Below, one piece after another: positions 1 to 9,150 of a DNA stretch of 64,000 nucleotides. Location: assembly GCA_028688145.1 (NCBI GenBank), contig JAQTYU010000002.1:186001-250000 (forward strand), read 5' to 3'. Every line of letters starts with the position of its first letter. Position 1 is the first letter of the stretch. Position numbers and translations under genes: made by a program. The DNA comes from Thiotrichaceae bacterium (lineage in GTDB: Bacteria > Pseudomonadota > Gammaproteobacteria > Beggiatoales > Beggiatoaceae). The notes beneath the pieces are model-generated. The model was not told the DNA's origin, did no database searches, and was given only the letters and a program-made list of their open reading frames with translations.

Positions 1-1247
1 ACATGCGCTTATTGGCAAAAGATTATCCCAGCTTAAAAGTGATAAAACTTGAACAGAATTATCGCTCTAGTAATCGAATTTTAAAACTTGCCAATCACTT
101 AATTGGCAATAATCCGCACGTTTTTGAGAAAAAGCTGTGGAGCGATAAAGGTGCGGGAGAAATGACGCGGGTTATTGTCACTGATGACCAAGTCAACGAG
201 GCTGAAAAAGTGGTGACAGAAATCATGCACCACAAATTTAAACACCGCACTGAATATGAAGATTATGCGATTTTATACCGCAGCAATCACCAATCGCGGC
301 ATTTTGAAGCTGCGCTGCGTTCTTTTAATATTCCCTATTTTGTCAGTGGCGGCACTTCCTTCTTTTCCCGCGCCGAGGTGAAAGATATTCTTGCCTATTT
401 ACGCTTACTCGCAAATCCTGTGGATGATAATGCGTTCCTGCGTATTGCCAACGTGCCGCGCCGTGAAGTGGGCACAACGACTTTAGAAAAATTAGGAATT
501 TACGCCAATTCGCGCAATGTTGCCTTATTACACGCTTGTTTTGAATTTAATCTGACCACGATTTTATCGCGCCGCAATTTGGATGTGTTGTTGCATTTTG
601 CTGATTGGGTGAAAACAATGGCAACTCGCGCCGAAACTGAGCCGCCGAATGTCATCGCTCGCGCCGTGGTGGAAGGGATTCGTTATGAAGCCTGGCTCAA
701 AGAAACCAGCGAAACCAAAGAAGCCGCCAAACGCCGCATGAGTTACGTTGATGATTTACTCGATTGGCTAGACCAGCTTGCGGAAAAATACAGCACACTC
801 AGCGAGTTAGTTTCACACATCATGTTGCTGGATATTTTGGAACGCCAAAATGCCGACGCGCAACAAAAAGGGGTTGCCCTGATGACCTTTCACGCCGCCA
901 AAGGCTTGGAATTTCCACATGTGTTCATGGTGGGTATGGAAGAGGATTTATTGCCGCATCACAACAGCACCGACGATGCCGCGATTCAAGAAGAACGCCG
1001 CCTTGCCTATGTGGGCATTACCCGCGCCCAGAAAAGTTTAACGTTTACTTTGGCAGACAAGCGCAAACGTTATGGAAAATTAGAAGGTTGCGACCCGAGC
1101 CGCTTTCTCAAAGAACTGCCTGAGAATGAATTGGAATGGTTTGGGAAACGCATTCCCACCGCTTTGCAAAATCAAACGCCTGAAGAAAAGAAATCCGTGG
1201 GCAACGCGCATTTGGCGCATTTGAAATCTTTATTGGCTAATAAGTAA
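1..1247 (+). CDS. rep: ATP-dependent DNA helicase Rep, C-terminal part
   Basis: Superfamily 1 3'-5' DNA helicase that helps replication forks through protein roadblocks. The reading frame is open to the left window edge, so the N-terminal Walker A part is missing; about 414 of roughly 670 residues are present. Visible helicase motifs are LEQNYRSSNRIL (motif IV) near the start, GGTSFFSR, the motif V region MTFHAAKGLEF, and motif VI EERRLAYVGITRAQ. The match to E. coli Rep runs along the whole segment, including the closing HLAHLKSLLA stretch, which favours Rep over UvrD or PcrA. The first visible Met is internal, not the true start. The next gene is convergent. Confidence 0.95.
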   Translation, partial: MRLLAKDYPSLKVIKLEQNYRSSNRILKLANHLIGNNPHVFEKKLWSDKGAGEMTRVIVTDDQVNEAEKVVTEIMHHKFKHRTEYEDYAILYRSNHQSRHFEAALRSFNIPYFVSGGTSFFSRAEVKDILAYLRLLANPVDDNAFLRIANVPRREVGTTTLEKLGIYANSRNVALLHACFEFNLTTILSRRNLDVLLHFADWVKTMATRAETEPPNVIARAVVEGIRYEAWLKETSETKEAAKRRMSYVDDLLDWLDQLAEKYSTLSELVSHIMLLDILERQNADAQQKGVALMTFHAAKGLEFPHVFMVGMEEDLLPHHNSTDDAAIQEERRLAYVGITRAQKSLTFTLADKRKRYGKLEGCDPSRFLKELPENELEWFGKRIPTALQNQTPEEKKSVGNAHLAHLKSLLANK

Positions 1248-1267
1248 TTTCGTAGGATGCAATTCTA

Positions 1268-1393
1268 ACTGCGCCCCCAATCCCCTAAAGCACAGCCATC
1301 AAGTTAAGCACAGAATGAGCTTACGAGAAACTTGAGAATACAACAAGTTAAAGCTTAACTTAATGGCAGTGCGTCAGGGGGTGGGAGCGCAGT
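1268..1393. repeat. Degenerate copy of the CCCCTAAAGG palindromic repeat
   Basis: It starts ACTGCGCCCCCAATCCCC and ends with GGGGGTGGGAGCGCAG, the outer arms of the repeat family also found near 3.4, 4.6, 11.2, 35.3 and 41.9 kb. Inside it lies a second inverted repeat, GCCATCAAGTTAAGC (1295-1309) against GCTTAACTTAATGGC (1353-1367), with one mismatch. It lies between the convergent rep and acetoacetyl-CoA synthetase genes. Confidence 0.6.
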
Positions 1394-1411
1394 GAGGAAA
1401 TAATAAATTCC

Positions 1412-3367
1412 TTAACTTTGCAAAGCATCCAAATTAGCAAATAACTGTAAAGCTTGAGGATTTGCTAAAGCCTCCTGATTTTTTACTGCGCGTCCGTGCA
1501 CAATATGGCGCACTGCCAATTCCACAATTTTCCCGCTCTTAGTACGCGGAATGTCTTGCACCTGAATAATTTTACTCGGCACATGGCGCGGCGTGGTATT
1601 TTGGCGAATTTGCTGTTTGATTTTTTGAATCAAAGCCGCATCTAAACTCAGATTTTCCCGCAAGCGCACAAACAGCACCACGCGCACATCGCCTTCCCAA
1701 TCCTGCCCAATCACCAAACTTTCCAAAACTTCAGGTAATTGTTCAACTTGGCGATAAATTTCCGCCGTCCCAATCCGCACCCCGCCCGGATTTAACACCG
1801 CATCAGAACGCCCATGAATGATTAAACCTTGATGTTCAGTCAGTTCGACATAATCGCCGTGACACCAAATATTCGGATATTTGTCGAAATAAGCAGCGCG
1901 GTATTTTTCGCCCTGTGGGTCATTCCAGAAATAAATCGGCATTGACGGAAATGGCGCAGTGCACACCAATTCGCCTTTTTCGCCTTGAATCGGATTGCCC
2001 TCATCATCAAAAACTTCGACTTTCATGCCCAAACCACGGCTTTGTAATTCACCGCGCCACACGGGCAAAACAGGATTTCCCAATGCGAAACAGGAAACAA
2101 TATCTGTACCGCCTGAAATTGAAGATAATTGCAAATCTGCTTTAATCTCTTTATACACAAAATCAAAGCTTTCAGGCACTAAAGGCGAGCCTGTGGAAAG
2201 CATCGCTTTAAGCGGGCTTAAATCGTGAGTTTCACGCGGTTTTAAACCTGCTTTATTCACAGAATCGATAAATTTTGCGGAAGTCCCGAAAATAGTCATG
2301 TTTTCTTGCTCGGCGAAATCAAACAAAATATTTCCCGTGGGATAAAATGGCGAACCATCGTACAGCAATAAAGTGGCTTCCGAGGCTAAACCCGACACCA
2401 GCCAATTCCACATCATCCAGCCGCAAGTGGTGAAATAAAATAGCCTGTCGCCGCGTTTCACGTCGGTGTGCAGCAAATGTTCTTTTAAATGCTGCAATAA
2501 AGTCCCGCCCGCGCTGTGTACGATACATTTAGGCACGCCTGTCGTTCCCGAGGAATACATAATGTATAAAGGCTGTGCAAACGGCAATTGTGCAAATTCG
2601 ATGTTTTTTGGGGAGAAATCTGCAATAAAATCGGGTAGTAATATGGCGTTGGAAAGCGTATTTAAATCAGGTTTTGTGCAGGTATAGGGGAAAACGATTA
2701 CTTTTTCCACACTGGAGATTTCTTGCAAAATCTCAGGCAATAATTCCAAAGAATTAAAAGTCTTGCCGCCGTAAAAATAGCCATCGGCACAAAATAAGAT
2801 TTTTGGAGTAATTTGTCCAAAACGGTCAATTACGCCGCGCACCCCAAAGTCGGGCGAGCAAGATGACCAAATCGCGCCGATGCTGGTGCTGGCTAACATT
2901 GCAATTAAAGTATCTGGCGTGTTGGGCACGTAACCCGCGACGCGGTCGCCTGCTTGCACGCCCGCTGCGCGTAAGGCTTGTGCGAGTTGGGAAACACGGT
3001 CGTATAATTCGCCAAAACTCAAGCGTTGTCTAATGCGGTCTTCGCCCCAGAAAATCAGCGCGGTTTCGGCATCACGACGGCGCAATAAATTTTCTGCAAA
3101 ATTTAAACGCGCTTCGGGAAACCAACGTGCGGCTAACATTGATTCGCGTCCCGTTAAAACCGTAGAACCTTGGATTTCTGAAATAATTTTTCCAAATTCC
3201 CATACAGATTGCCAAAACTGTTCGATTTCAGTCACTGACCATTGGTATAAAGCTTCATAATCAGCTAATTGTAGTTGCCAACGTTGATTCACAGTTTTCA
3301 AAAACTGGGTGAGATTGCTGGCTTCAATTTGTGTGGCGGTGGGTTGCCACAGGGCTGGTGTGTGCAT
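1412..3367 (-). CDS. Acetoacetyl-CoA synthetase (acetoacetate-CoA ligase)
   Basis: ANL-superfamily adenylate-forming enzyme expected to make acetoacetyl-CoA from acetoacetate, ATP and CoA. At 651 residues it has the usual family length. It has an N-terminal cap that keeps the ACS-like [14 protein letters not shown] motif, the phosphate-binding loop [13 protein letters not shown] around residue 270, the [11 protein letters not shown]-type substrate pocket that marks acetoacetyl-CoA synthetases, and the C-terminal [10 protein letters not shown] hinge/lysine motif. The start codon has an AGGAGG-like sequence upstream (AAGGAGGAATTTCC on the minus strand). It sits downstream of a thioesterase and peroxidase-like gene on the same strand but is separated from them by a 90-bp palindromic repeat, so co-transcription is uncertain. 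Role in acetoacetate or PHB carbon recycling is inferred. Confidence 0.9.
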   Translation of the reverse strand: MHTPALWQPTATQIEASNLTQFLKTVNQRWQLQLADYEALYQWSVTEIEQFWQSVWEFGKIISEIQGSTVLTGRESMLAARWFPEARLNFAENLLRRRDAETALIFWGEDRIRQRLSFGELYDRVSQLAQALRAAGVQAGDRVAGYVPNTPDTLIAMLASTSIGAIWSSCSPDFGVRGVIDRFGQITPKILFCADGYFYGGKTFNSLELLPEILQEISSVEKVIVFPYTCTKPDLNTLSNAILLPDFIADFSPKNIEFAQLPFAQPLYIMYSSGTTGVPKCIVHSAGGTLLQHLKEHLLHTDVKRGDRLFYFTTCGWMMWNWLVSGLASEATLLLYDGSPFYPTGNILFDFAEQENMTIFGTSAKFIDSVNKAGLKPRETHDLSPLKAMLSTGSPLVPESFDFVYKEIKADLQLSSISGGTDIVSCFALGNPVLPVWRGELQSRGLGMKVEVFDDEGNPIQGEKGELVCTAPFPSMPIYFWNDPQGEKYRAAYFDKYPNIWCHGDYVELTEHQGLIIHGRSDAVLNPGGVRIGTAEIYRQVEQLPEVLESLVIGQDWEGDVRVVLFVRLRENLSLDAALIQKIKQQIRQNTTPRHVPSKIIQVQDIPRTKSGKIVELAVRHIVHGRAVKNQEALANPQALQLFANLDALQS

Positions 3368-3413
3368 GGAAATTCCTCCTTGGTTGCTTTTTTATAATTG
3401 TTTTAAATTACTG

Positions 3414-3503
3414 ACTGCGCCCCCAACCCCCTAAAGGGGGCTAAACATTAAAGATTTTATGTTTAAAGTCCCCTTTAGGGGGTTTAGGGTTAGGGGGCGC
3501 AGT
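3414..3503. repeat. CCCCTAAAGG palindromic repeat, full copy
   Basis: A 90-bp imperfect palindrome. The left arm is ACTGCGCCCCCAACCCCC followed by TAAAGGGGGCTAAACAT; the right arm is its near reverse complement, ending GGGGGCGCAGT. Each arm also folds on itself through CCCCCTAAAGGGGG-type hairpins. It lies four bases beyond the stop codon of the YciA-like gene and could act as a transcription terminator. Confidence 0.85.
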
Positions 3504-3507
3504 TAAA

Positions 3508-3906
3508 TCAATATTGCGGCAACGGACGCTTGCGCCCATTTTCATCAATTCCTACGAAGGTAAAAGTCGCTTCCGTGACTTTCATCACCGTATTATCGCG
3601 GTGGCGACGTACCCATGTTTCTATATGAATCGTGAGCGAAGTTACACCAACTTTCAACAGGTTACAATAACAACTCACCTCATCACCCACAAAAACCGCC
3701 TGATGAAAACTCATTGCAGTCACCGCAACCGTGGCAACTCGCCCGCGTGCATATTGATAGGCATAATTGCCCCCTGCCAAATCCATTTGCGCCATCAGCC
3801 AGCCGCCAAAAATATCGCCATTGGGATTGGCATCGGCGGGCATGGCGAGCGTGCGTAAACTCAACATCCAATCAGGATCGTTTTCGTGGGGAAGTATTAG
3901 AAACAT
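3508..3906 (-). CDS. YciA-like acyl-CoA thioesterase
   Basis: Hotdog-fold thioesterase expected to hydrolyse acyl-CoA to free acid and CoA. The 132-residue protein carries the family signature LRTLAMPADANPNGDIFGGWLMAQMD, split here as LRTLAMPADANPNG and DIFGGWLMAQMD, in which the Asp of GDIFGGW is the catalytic acid in YciA and the long helix follows. The rest (HQAVFVGDEVSCYC, IHIETWVRR) follows YciA order. It starts 15 bp after the stop of the upstream peroxidase-like gene, so the two are probably co-transcribed. The N-terminal extension before LRTLAMP is about five residues longer than in E. coli YciA; the substrate cannot be told from sequence. Confidence 0.88.
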   Translation of the reverse strand: MFLILPHENDPDWMLSLRTLAMPADANPNGDIFGGWLMAQMDLAGGNYAYQYARGRVATVAVTAMSFHQAVFVGDEVSCYCNLLKVGVTSLTIHIETWVRRHRDNTVMKVTEATFTFVGIDENGRKRPLPQY

Positions 3907-3921
3907 GGTAAAAATTCCTTT

Positions 3922-4506
3922 TTAGGTGAAATCGCGCCCCATTTTGTAAAATTCTGAATTCGGACGCAGACTGATTAAATTTGCCATACGGTTCGACAAG
4001 GCGAAAAAGGCAGCAATTGCGCCAATATCCCAAATGTCTTCATCGGTAAAACCGTGGCTGTGTAACTGGGTGTAATCGTTTTCTTCCAAAGCCGCCGCAT
4101 CCAAAGACACTTTCACCGCAAAATCTAACATCGCTTTTTGACGCGGGCTTAAATTGGCTTTGAGGTGATTGACTGCGACTTGATCCGCAATTTCCGAATC
4201 TTTCGCATAAATCCGCAAAATTGCGCCGTGCGCCACCACACAATATAAACAATGATTGCGCCCACTGGTGGCAACCACAATCATTTCGCGCTCGGCTTTG
4301 CTTAAATTGCTTTGTTTTCTTAGCATTAAGGCATCGTGATAAGCAAAAAAAGCCCGAAATTCATCGGGGCGATGGGCAAGACTTAAAAATATATTCGGGA
4401 CAAAGCCCGCCTTTTCTTGCACAGCTAAAATTTTTTCGCGAATATCTTCGGGTAAATCCTGCAATTCAGGCACAGGAAAACGGCTGATTGTGACAGTATT
4501 CTGCAT
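3922..4506 (-). CDS. AhpD/CMD-family peroxidase-related protein
   Basis: Carboxymuconolactone decarboxylase/AhpD fold. The redox centre is seen as HCLYCVVAHG, with Cys86 and Cys89 forming the CxxC pair and His93 following, as in AhpD-type alkylhydroperoxidases. The opening (ISRFPVPELQDLPEDIREKI) and length of 194 residues match the group annotated as uncharacterised peroxidase-related enzymes rather than the shorter AhpD. It may reduce peroxides using a thiol partner, but no partner gene is nearby. An AGGAGCG ribosome binding site precedes the ATG. It is the first gene of a probable two-gene unit with the thioesterase. Confidence 0.85.
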   Translation of the reverse strand: MQNTVTISRFPVPELQDLPEDIREKILAVQEKAGFVPNIFLSLAHRPDEFRAFFAYHDALMLRKQSNLSKAEREMIVVATSGRNHCLYCVVAHGAILRIYAKDSEIADQVAVNHLKANLSPRQKAMLDFAVKVSLDAAALEENDYTQLHSHGFTDEDIWDIGAIAAFFALSNRMANLISLRPNSEFYKMGRDFT

Positions 4507-4606
4507 AAAACGCTCCTTTGATAGGCGTGTAAGTTACATGTTACGTAAACGGCAACTTCACGACAAAAAAATTTTGTTATTTTATTGGGAAATCAGAGCA
4601 CTTAAA

Positions 4607-4673
4607 ACTGCGCCCCTAACCCCCTAAAAAGGGGGCTAAACATATAGTGAATTATTTAATGTTCAAGGGGCGC
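4607..4673. repeat. CCCCTAAAGG palindromic repeat, short copy
   Basis: Begins ACTGCGCCCCTAACCCCC, continues TAAAAAGGGGGCTAAACAT and closes with a shortened right arm AAGGGGCGCA. It lies just downstream of acs on the minus strand, where it could act as a terminator. The inner right-arm hairpin of the full-length copies is missing. Confidence 0.7.
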
Positions 4674-4684
4674 ATTTTTAAAAC

Positions 4685-6625
4685 TTACTTCTTAACCGCA
4701 CGGTTGTCGATCAAGCTGTCAACGACGGTGGGGTCTGCCAAGGTCGAAGTATCGCCTAAACCATCGATTTCGTTGGCGGCAATCTTGCGCAGAATGCGGC
4801 GCATGATCTTACCAGAACGGGTCTTGGGTAATGCAGGGGCCCATTGAATAATATCAGGGCTGGCGATAGGTCCGATTTCTTCACGCACTAATCTAATTAA
4901 GTCTTTGCGTAATTCTTCGCTGGGTTCGATGTCTGCCATCAAGGTGACGTAAGCATAAATACCTTGTCCTTTGATGTCATGAGGATAGCCCACCACAGCT
5001 GCTTCAGCGACAGCTTCGTGTAAGACTAACGCGCTTTCGACTTCTGCCGTGCCCATACGATGACCAGACACGTTGATCACGTCATCCACACGACCCGTAA
5101 TCCAGTAGTAGCCATCTTCGTCACGACGTGCGCCGTCACCCGTGAAATACATACCGGGGTAGGTCTTCAAATAGGTGTCGATGAAACGTTGATGATCGCC
5201 GAAAATGGTACGCATTTGACCGGGCCAAGCTTGAGTAATGACTAAATTACCTTCGGTCGCGCCGTCTAAAATGTCGCCTTCGTTGCTCACCAAAGCAGGG
5301 GTTACGCCGAAGAAAGGACGGGTTGCAGAACCGGGTTTCAATTTGGTTGCGCCGGGTAAGGGGGTAATTAAAATCCCGCCCGTTTCAGTTTGCCACCAAG
5401 TATCTACAATCGGGCAGCGACCATCGCCAACCACGTTGTAATACCATTCCCACGCTTCGGGATTGATGGGTTCGCCCACGCTACCGAGTAAACGTAAACT
5501 CTTACGGCTGGTGGCTTTGACTAAGCCTTCGCCTTGACCCATTAACGCACGGATGGCGGTGGGGGCGGTGTAGAAAATATTGACTTGGTGTTTATCAACC
5601 ACTTGCCAGAAACGACCCGCGTCTGGATAGGTTGGTACGCCTTCAAACATCAAAGTGGTTGCGCCGTTGGCTAAAGGACCATAAACGATGTAGGAGTGAC
5701 CCGTCACCCAGCCCACGTCAGCAGTACACCAGTAAATATCGCCATCATGGTAGTCGAAAATATATTTGTGGGTGATGGCTGCATAGAGTAAGTAGCCGCC
5801 CGTGGTGTGTAACACGCCTTTGGGTTTACCCGTAGAACCTGAGGTGTACAGAATAAATAAGGGGTCTTCTGCATCGACTTCTTCAGGAGCGCAATCCGCA
5901 GAAACCTTAGCGATTTCTTCATGATACCAGCAATCTACGCCTTCTTTCATTTCCATGTGACGACCGGTGTGTCTTACGACGATCACGGTGGTGACGCTGG
6001 GGCAATCTTTAACGGCTTTATCGACGTTGACTTTCAAAGGCACGCCACGACCACCGCGCAGACCTTCGTCGGAGGTGATCACAACTTGACATTCGGAATC
6101 TTGTACACGGTCTTTCAACGCTTCAGGAGAGAAGCCACCGAATACGATAGAGTGCACGGCACCGATACGGGCAACGGCTAACATTGCAATCGCAGCTTCA
6201 GGAATCATCGGCAGGTAAATACAAACCCGATCACCCTTCTTCACGCCTTTGGCTTTCAATACGTTGGCGAGACGGCACACTTTTTCGTGTAATTCACGGT
6301 AAGTAATTTTCTTGTCCACATTGGGATCGTCGCCTTCCCAAATGATTGCAACTTGATCAGCACGGGTCGCTAAGTGGCGGTCTACGCAGTTGTAAGAGAC
6401 ATTTAATTTAGCCCCATCGAACCAACGAATTTTGCCTGTGTGATAATCACAATCTTGAACTACATCCCACTTCTTTGACCACGTTAAGAATTTGTCCGCT
6501 TGTTCGCCCCAGAAACCATCGACATCAGAGATAGAACGAGCATACATTTCTTGATATTGTGCATCATTGATCAGAGCGCGAGCAGCCGCTTCAGGTAGGA
6601 TGTCATAGATTTTTTCGTCAGACAT
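4685..6625 (-). CDS. acs: Acetyl-CoA synthetase
   Basis: AMP-forming acetate-CoA ligase, the high-affinity route for acetate assimilation. The 646-residue length is typical. The core P-loop is [18 protein letters not shown], followed by [19 protein letters not shown] and WWQTETGG, all diagnostic of Acs. The C-terminal [11 protein letters not shown] motif contains Lys606, the residue that Pat-type acetyltransferases modify and CobB-type sirtuins restore in characterised Acs enzymes. The start is supported by AAGGAG eight bases before ATG. A short inverted repeat lies in the 5' untranslated region. With the acetoacetyl-CoA synthetase and thioesterase downstream it forms a small acyl-CoA block, although repeats separate the genes. 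Confidence 0.97.
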   Translation of the reverse strand: MSDEKIYDILPEAAARALINDAQYQEMYARSISDVDGFWGEQADKFLTWSKKWDVVQDCDYHTGKIRWFDGAKLNVSYNCVDRHLATRADQVAIIWEGDDPNVDKKITYRELHEKVCRLANVLKAKGVKKGDRVCIYLPMIPEAAIAMLAVARIGAVHSIVFGGFSPEALKDRVQDSECQVVITSDEGLRGGRGVPLKVNVDKAVKDCPSVTTVIVVRHTGRHMEMKEGVDCWYHEEIAKVSADCAPEEVDAEDPLFILYTSGSTGKPKGVLHTTGGYLLYAAITHKYIFDYHDGDIYWCTADVGWVTGHSYIVYGPLANGATTLMFEGVPTYPDAGRFWQVVDKHQVNIFYTAPTAIRALMGQGEGLVKATSRKSLRLLGSVGEPINPEAWEWYYNVVGDGRCPIVDTWWQTETGGILITPLPGATKLKPGSATRPFFGVTPALVSNEGDILDGATEGNLVITQAWPGQMRTIFGDHQRFIDTYLKTYPGMYFTGDGARRDEDGYYWITGRVDDVINVSGHRMGTAEVESALVLHEAVAEAAVVGYPHDIKGQGIYAYVTLMADIEPSEELRKDLIRLVREEIGPIASPDIIQWAPALPKTRSGKIMRRILRKIAANEIDGLGDTSTLADPTVVDSLIDNRAVKK

Positions 6626-6645
6626 TACATACTCCTTTAGTTTTC

Positions 6646-6666
6646 TACCCTCAACTTATGAGGGTA
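6646..6666 (-). promoter_or_regulatory. Inverted repeat in the acs 5' leader
   Basis: TACCCTCA and TGAGGGTA form a perfect 8-bp inverted repeat with a five-base spacer, about 20 bp upstream of the acs start codon. It could be a protein operator or a leader RNA hairpin just before the ribosome binding site. No regulator can be assigned from sequence. Confidence 0.45.
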
Positions 6667-7184
6667 TAAATTGGTGATGAGAATTGTTATAGTTAATTGC
6701 GCTTTTTTAGTTTTTAAACCGAGGCTTTTACATACTTTAACAGAGACTGGAACTCTTTTTAAGCCCTTTTTACAAAATATCCAAGCTTGTTAAAAAGTAA
6801 CCATAGCACAAAACCTATGGATTTAGCTTGTGATAGCCACTCTAAATTATATAACTCTATAATATAACGTGTAATTTATATATTATAATAATGGGCGTGA
6901 TGGCAAGTGAAACAGGGATTTCTCACAATAATTAATTATTAACCGCTAATATATTAATTTTTCTCATGCTCTTAGCCGTGATGATAAATTTTGCGGTTGC
7001 AGCAAAAAAAGCATGTCTCATGCTGACTGCCACTCAATTTAAAGAATAATCCTGATTTTATGATAAAGTTTACTTTCTCGTAAATCATGACAAAATAATG
7101 ACAACTACCATAAAATAGCGCAATCAGCTCTGTTTCAGGCTCATAATAACTGATTATTGCTGTTCACATTACTAGGATTGTGCA
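6667..7184. other. AT-rich intergenic region between divergent acs and NTF2-like gene
   Basis: About 520 bp without a credible gene. The middle part (near 6835-6900) is very AT-rich with several TATAAT-like stretches, so promoters for both divergent genes are likely here but cannot be pinned to one site. No repeat family member was recognised. Confidence 0.5.
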
Positions 7185-7601
7185 ATGCCAAAATTTCTTA
7201 CGTCCCAAGCTGCTGAAGCAGCGTTTTATGCTGCTTTTGAAGCGGCTGATCTTGAAACAATGATGCAAATTTGGGCGCAATCGGAAAAAGTTGCCTGTAC
7301 TCACCCCATGGGTCCGTGTTTACATGGACGCGATGTTATCGAACAAAGCTGGAAAACTGTGTTCAGCGAAGGCGCACGCATGACTTTTAGTCTGACCATG
7401 ATTCAGCAAAATATCAGCAGTGATATGGCGGTGCATGTTTTATATGAAAATATTAGTCTGCGCGACAGTGCCCATCTTGCTGCAACGCCCGTGGTATGTA
7501 CCAATATTTATAAATTAATCGAAGGCAATTGGCAGATGATTTTACATCATGCTTCATTAACGCCTTTGGATGTGGATGCGGAGCGTCAGGTGCGCCATTA
7601 A
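7185..7601 (+). CDS. NTF2-like (SnoaL/DUF4440-type) protein
   Basis: A 138-residue single-domain protein with the NTF2-fold pattern: an N-terminal helix pair (EAAFYAAFEAADLETMMQIWAQSE), the W.. .V.C.HP.G motif (VACTHPMGPCLHGRD), then beta strands ending with YKLIEGNWQMILHHAS. This arrangement is known from small proteins of unknown role annotated as nuclear transport factor 2 family or SnoaL-like. The HHAS closing motif and conserved CTHP suggest a ligand pocket but no reaction can be named. It stands alone between an AT-rich region and a repeat region; a TAGGA sequence precedes the ATG. Confidence 0.75.
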   Translation: MPKFLTSQAAEAAFYAAFEAADLETMMQIWAQSEKVACTHPMGPCLHGRDVIEQSWKTVFSEGARMTFSLTMIQQNISSDMAVHVLYENISLRDSAHLAATPVVCTNIYKLIEGNWQMILHHASLTPLDVDAERQVRH

Positions 7602-7618
7602 TCACTTGTTAAGCACAT

Positions 7619-8132
7619 TAACCTGAGTTCGGGATAAGAAATCTTTGTAGTAGGGTGGAATAGCGCAGCGTATTCCACCAAGGAAGGTGATAACTCTAGG
7701 TATGACACAGTTATAGTATTTTTATTTTAAAAATAGACTGAGAGAACATGTTCAAAAGCATGATTTAAATCATCAAATTGCTTTTTATATTAGTCTACCT
7801 TTAGCATTTAAATACTATAAATCGATAAGACCCTCATTGTACGGTAGAAGCCTGTAAAATCATCGCCACTGGAGCGACGAGGTAGTCATTCCAACGCTGG
7901 AGCGTTGGAACGAGACAAGTATCACGCTTCATGGTGTATCGTATTCCACCAAGAAAGGTGATAACTCTAGGTATGACGCAGTTAAATCGATAAGACCCTG
8001 ATGGGGTACGGTAGAAGCCTGTAAAATCCTCGCCGCTGGAGCGTTGGAACGAGACAAGTATCACGCTTCATGGTGGAATACGCTACGCTATTCCACCCTA
8101 CTACAAAAATTTCTTATCCCGAACTCAGGTTA
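7619..8132. repeat. Composite repeat block with 60-bp inverted ends
   Basis: The left end (7619-7680) and right end (8071-8132) are near-perfect inverted copies: both contain CCTGAGTTCGGGATAAGAAAT and the module GTAGTAGGGTGGAATAGCG. Between them is a direct duplication: GGTGATAACTCTAGGTATGAC at about 7686 and 7956, and AAATCGATAAGACCCT followed by ACGGTAGAAGCCTGTAAAATC at about 7819 and 7985, with GCGTTGGAACGAGACAAG also repeated. No transposase-like reading frame is inside. It resembles a non-autonomous element or nested insertion of short repeats. Confidence 0.75.
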
Positions 8133-8147
8133 CATTAAGAGTTTCTT

Positions 8148-8262
8148 GTCTGAATCAGGATTGACAGGATTGCCCGAATTCAGCAGGATTAAGTCTTCAT
8201 ACAGGGAAAATATTAAGCGTTTTAATTTTGAAAATCCTTGAATCCTGATTCAGACAATTGTT
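8148..8262. repeat. TGTCTGAATCAGGATT inverted repeat
   Basis: TTGTCTGAATCAGGATTGACAGGATT near 8148 is mirrored by AATCCTTGAATCCTGATTCAGACAA ending near 8262, written here only as the arms TTGTCTGAATCAGGATT and AATCCTGATTCAGACAA. The 80-bp centre has no recognised content. A related TTGTCTGAACCAC hairpin occurs at 29.0 kb. It lies directly upstream of the carbonic anhydrase gene. Confidence 0.7.
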
Positions 8263-8333
8263 ACAACGTCAGTATTCCCTAATAATTCAAAGCGTAAGCC
8301 TATCCCATTCAATCCAATCCTAAAAGGAAAATA

Positions 8334-9104
8334 ATGATGAAAAAACTTGCTCTCAGCATGATGTTATTGCTTGGCATTCCGTTCAACAGCTATGCCGACA
8401 TGCAACACCATCACCATGATTGGAGTTACGAAGAAGGCGAACAAGCCCCCGATAAATGGGGAAAACTTTCTCCCAAATATACGGTGTGCGCTGCGGGCAA
8501 AGAACAATCTCCGATTAATATTGATTCTAGCAAAGCCATCACCAGCGAATTGCCAAAACTGCAATTTGAATACACCAAAATTCCGCTGCAAATTGAAAAC
8601 AACGGACACACCATCCAAATCAATACCAATCACCAAGGCGGCAAGTTGCAAATTGGAGATGAAAGTTACGAATTAATTCAATTCCATGCCCACGCTCCTG
8701 CTGAAGAAAGCGTGGATGGGAAACGGGCGGAAATGGTGGTGCACTTAGTGCATAAAAATGCCGCAGGTAAATTAGCGGTGGTTGGGGTGCAATTTGAAGA
8801 ACAAGGCGATACGGAAAATCCCTTCCTCGCCACCTTGTGGAAAGTCATGCCCCAGCAAGAAGGCGATCCTGTCAAATTTGACACCCAAATTGATGTCAAA
8901 GATTTATTACCCGCCGATCACAATTACTACACCTTTGCAGGTTCGTTGACTACCCCGCCTTGCAGTGAAGGGGTAAAATGGATTGTATTGAAACAAGCGG
9001 TCAGTTTCTCCGCTGCACAGTTAGAACAATTCAAGGAAGTGTTTCACCATAACGCCCGCCCGATTCAGCCTCTAAATGATCGCAAGGTGTTATCCTCCAA
9101 TTAA
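8334..9104 (+). CDS. Alpha-type carbonic anhydrase, secreted
   Basis: Zinc enzyme for reversible CO2 hydration. Residues 1-22 form a signal peptide (MMKK, a hydrophobic core, then SYAD), so it should act in the periplasm. Alpha-class marks are EQSPINID, the zinc ligands His118 and His120 in QFHAHAP and His137 in VVHLVH, and FAGSLTTPPCSEGVKW near the C-terminus with the substrate-pocket Thr-Thr. The 17-residue spacing between the second and third His fits the bacterial subgroup. Two cysteines (residues about 55 and 208) could form the usual disulfide. The mature N-terminus begins with a His run (HHHH). RBS AAAAGGA lies before ATGATG. Role in bicarbonate supply or pH balance is inferred. Confidence 0.95.
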   Translation: MMKKLALSMMLLLGIPFNSYADMQHHHHDWSYEEGEQAPDKWGKLSPKYTVCAAGKEQSPINIDSSKAITSELPKLQFEYTKIPLQIENNGHTIQINTNHQGGKLQIGDESYELIQFHAHAPAEESVDGKRAEMVVHLVHKNAAGKLAVVGVQFEEQGDTENPFLATLWKVMPQQEGDPVKFDTQIDVKDLLPADHNYYTFAGSLTTPPCSEGVKWIVLKQAVSFSAAQLEQFKEVFHHNARPIQPLNDRKVLSSN

Positions 9105-9150
9105 GAACCCTTGGGCGGGGCAACTCGCCCACACTGATTGAAAGACACTT

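Noticed and set aside
764-1123. 119-residue frame inside rep
   Set aside because: It is a shifted frame of a well conserved helicase region and reads as arginine/cysteine-rich shadow protein.
7619-8132. CRISPR array or tRNA-flanking attachment site
   Set aside because: Only two copies of the inner series, with long inverted ends; no tRNA gene or integrase is near.
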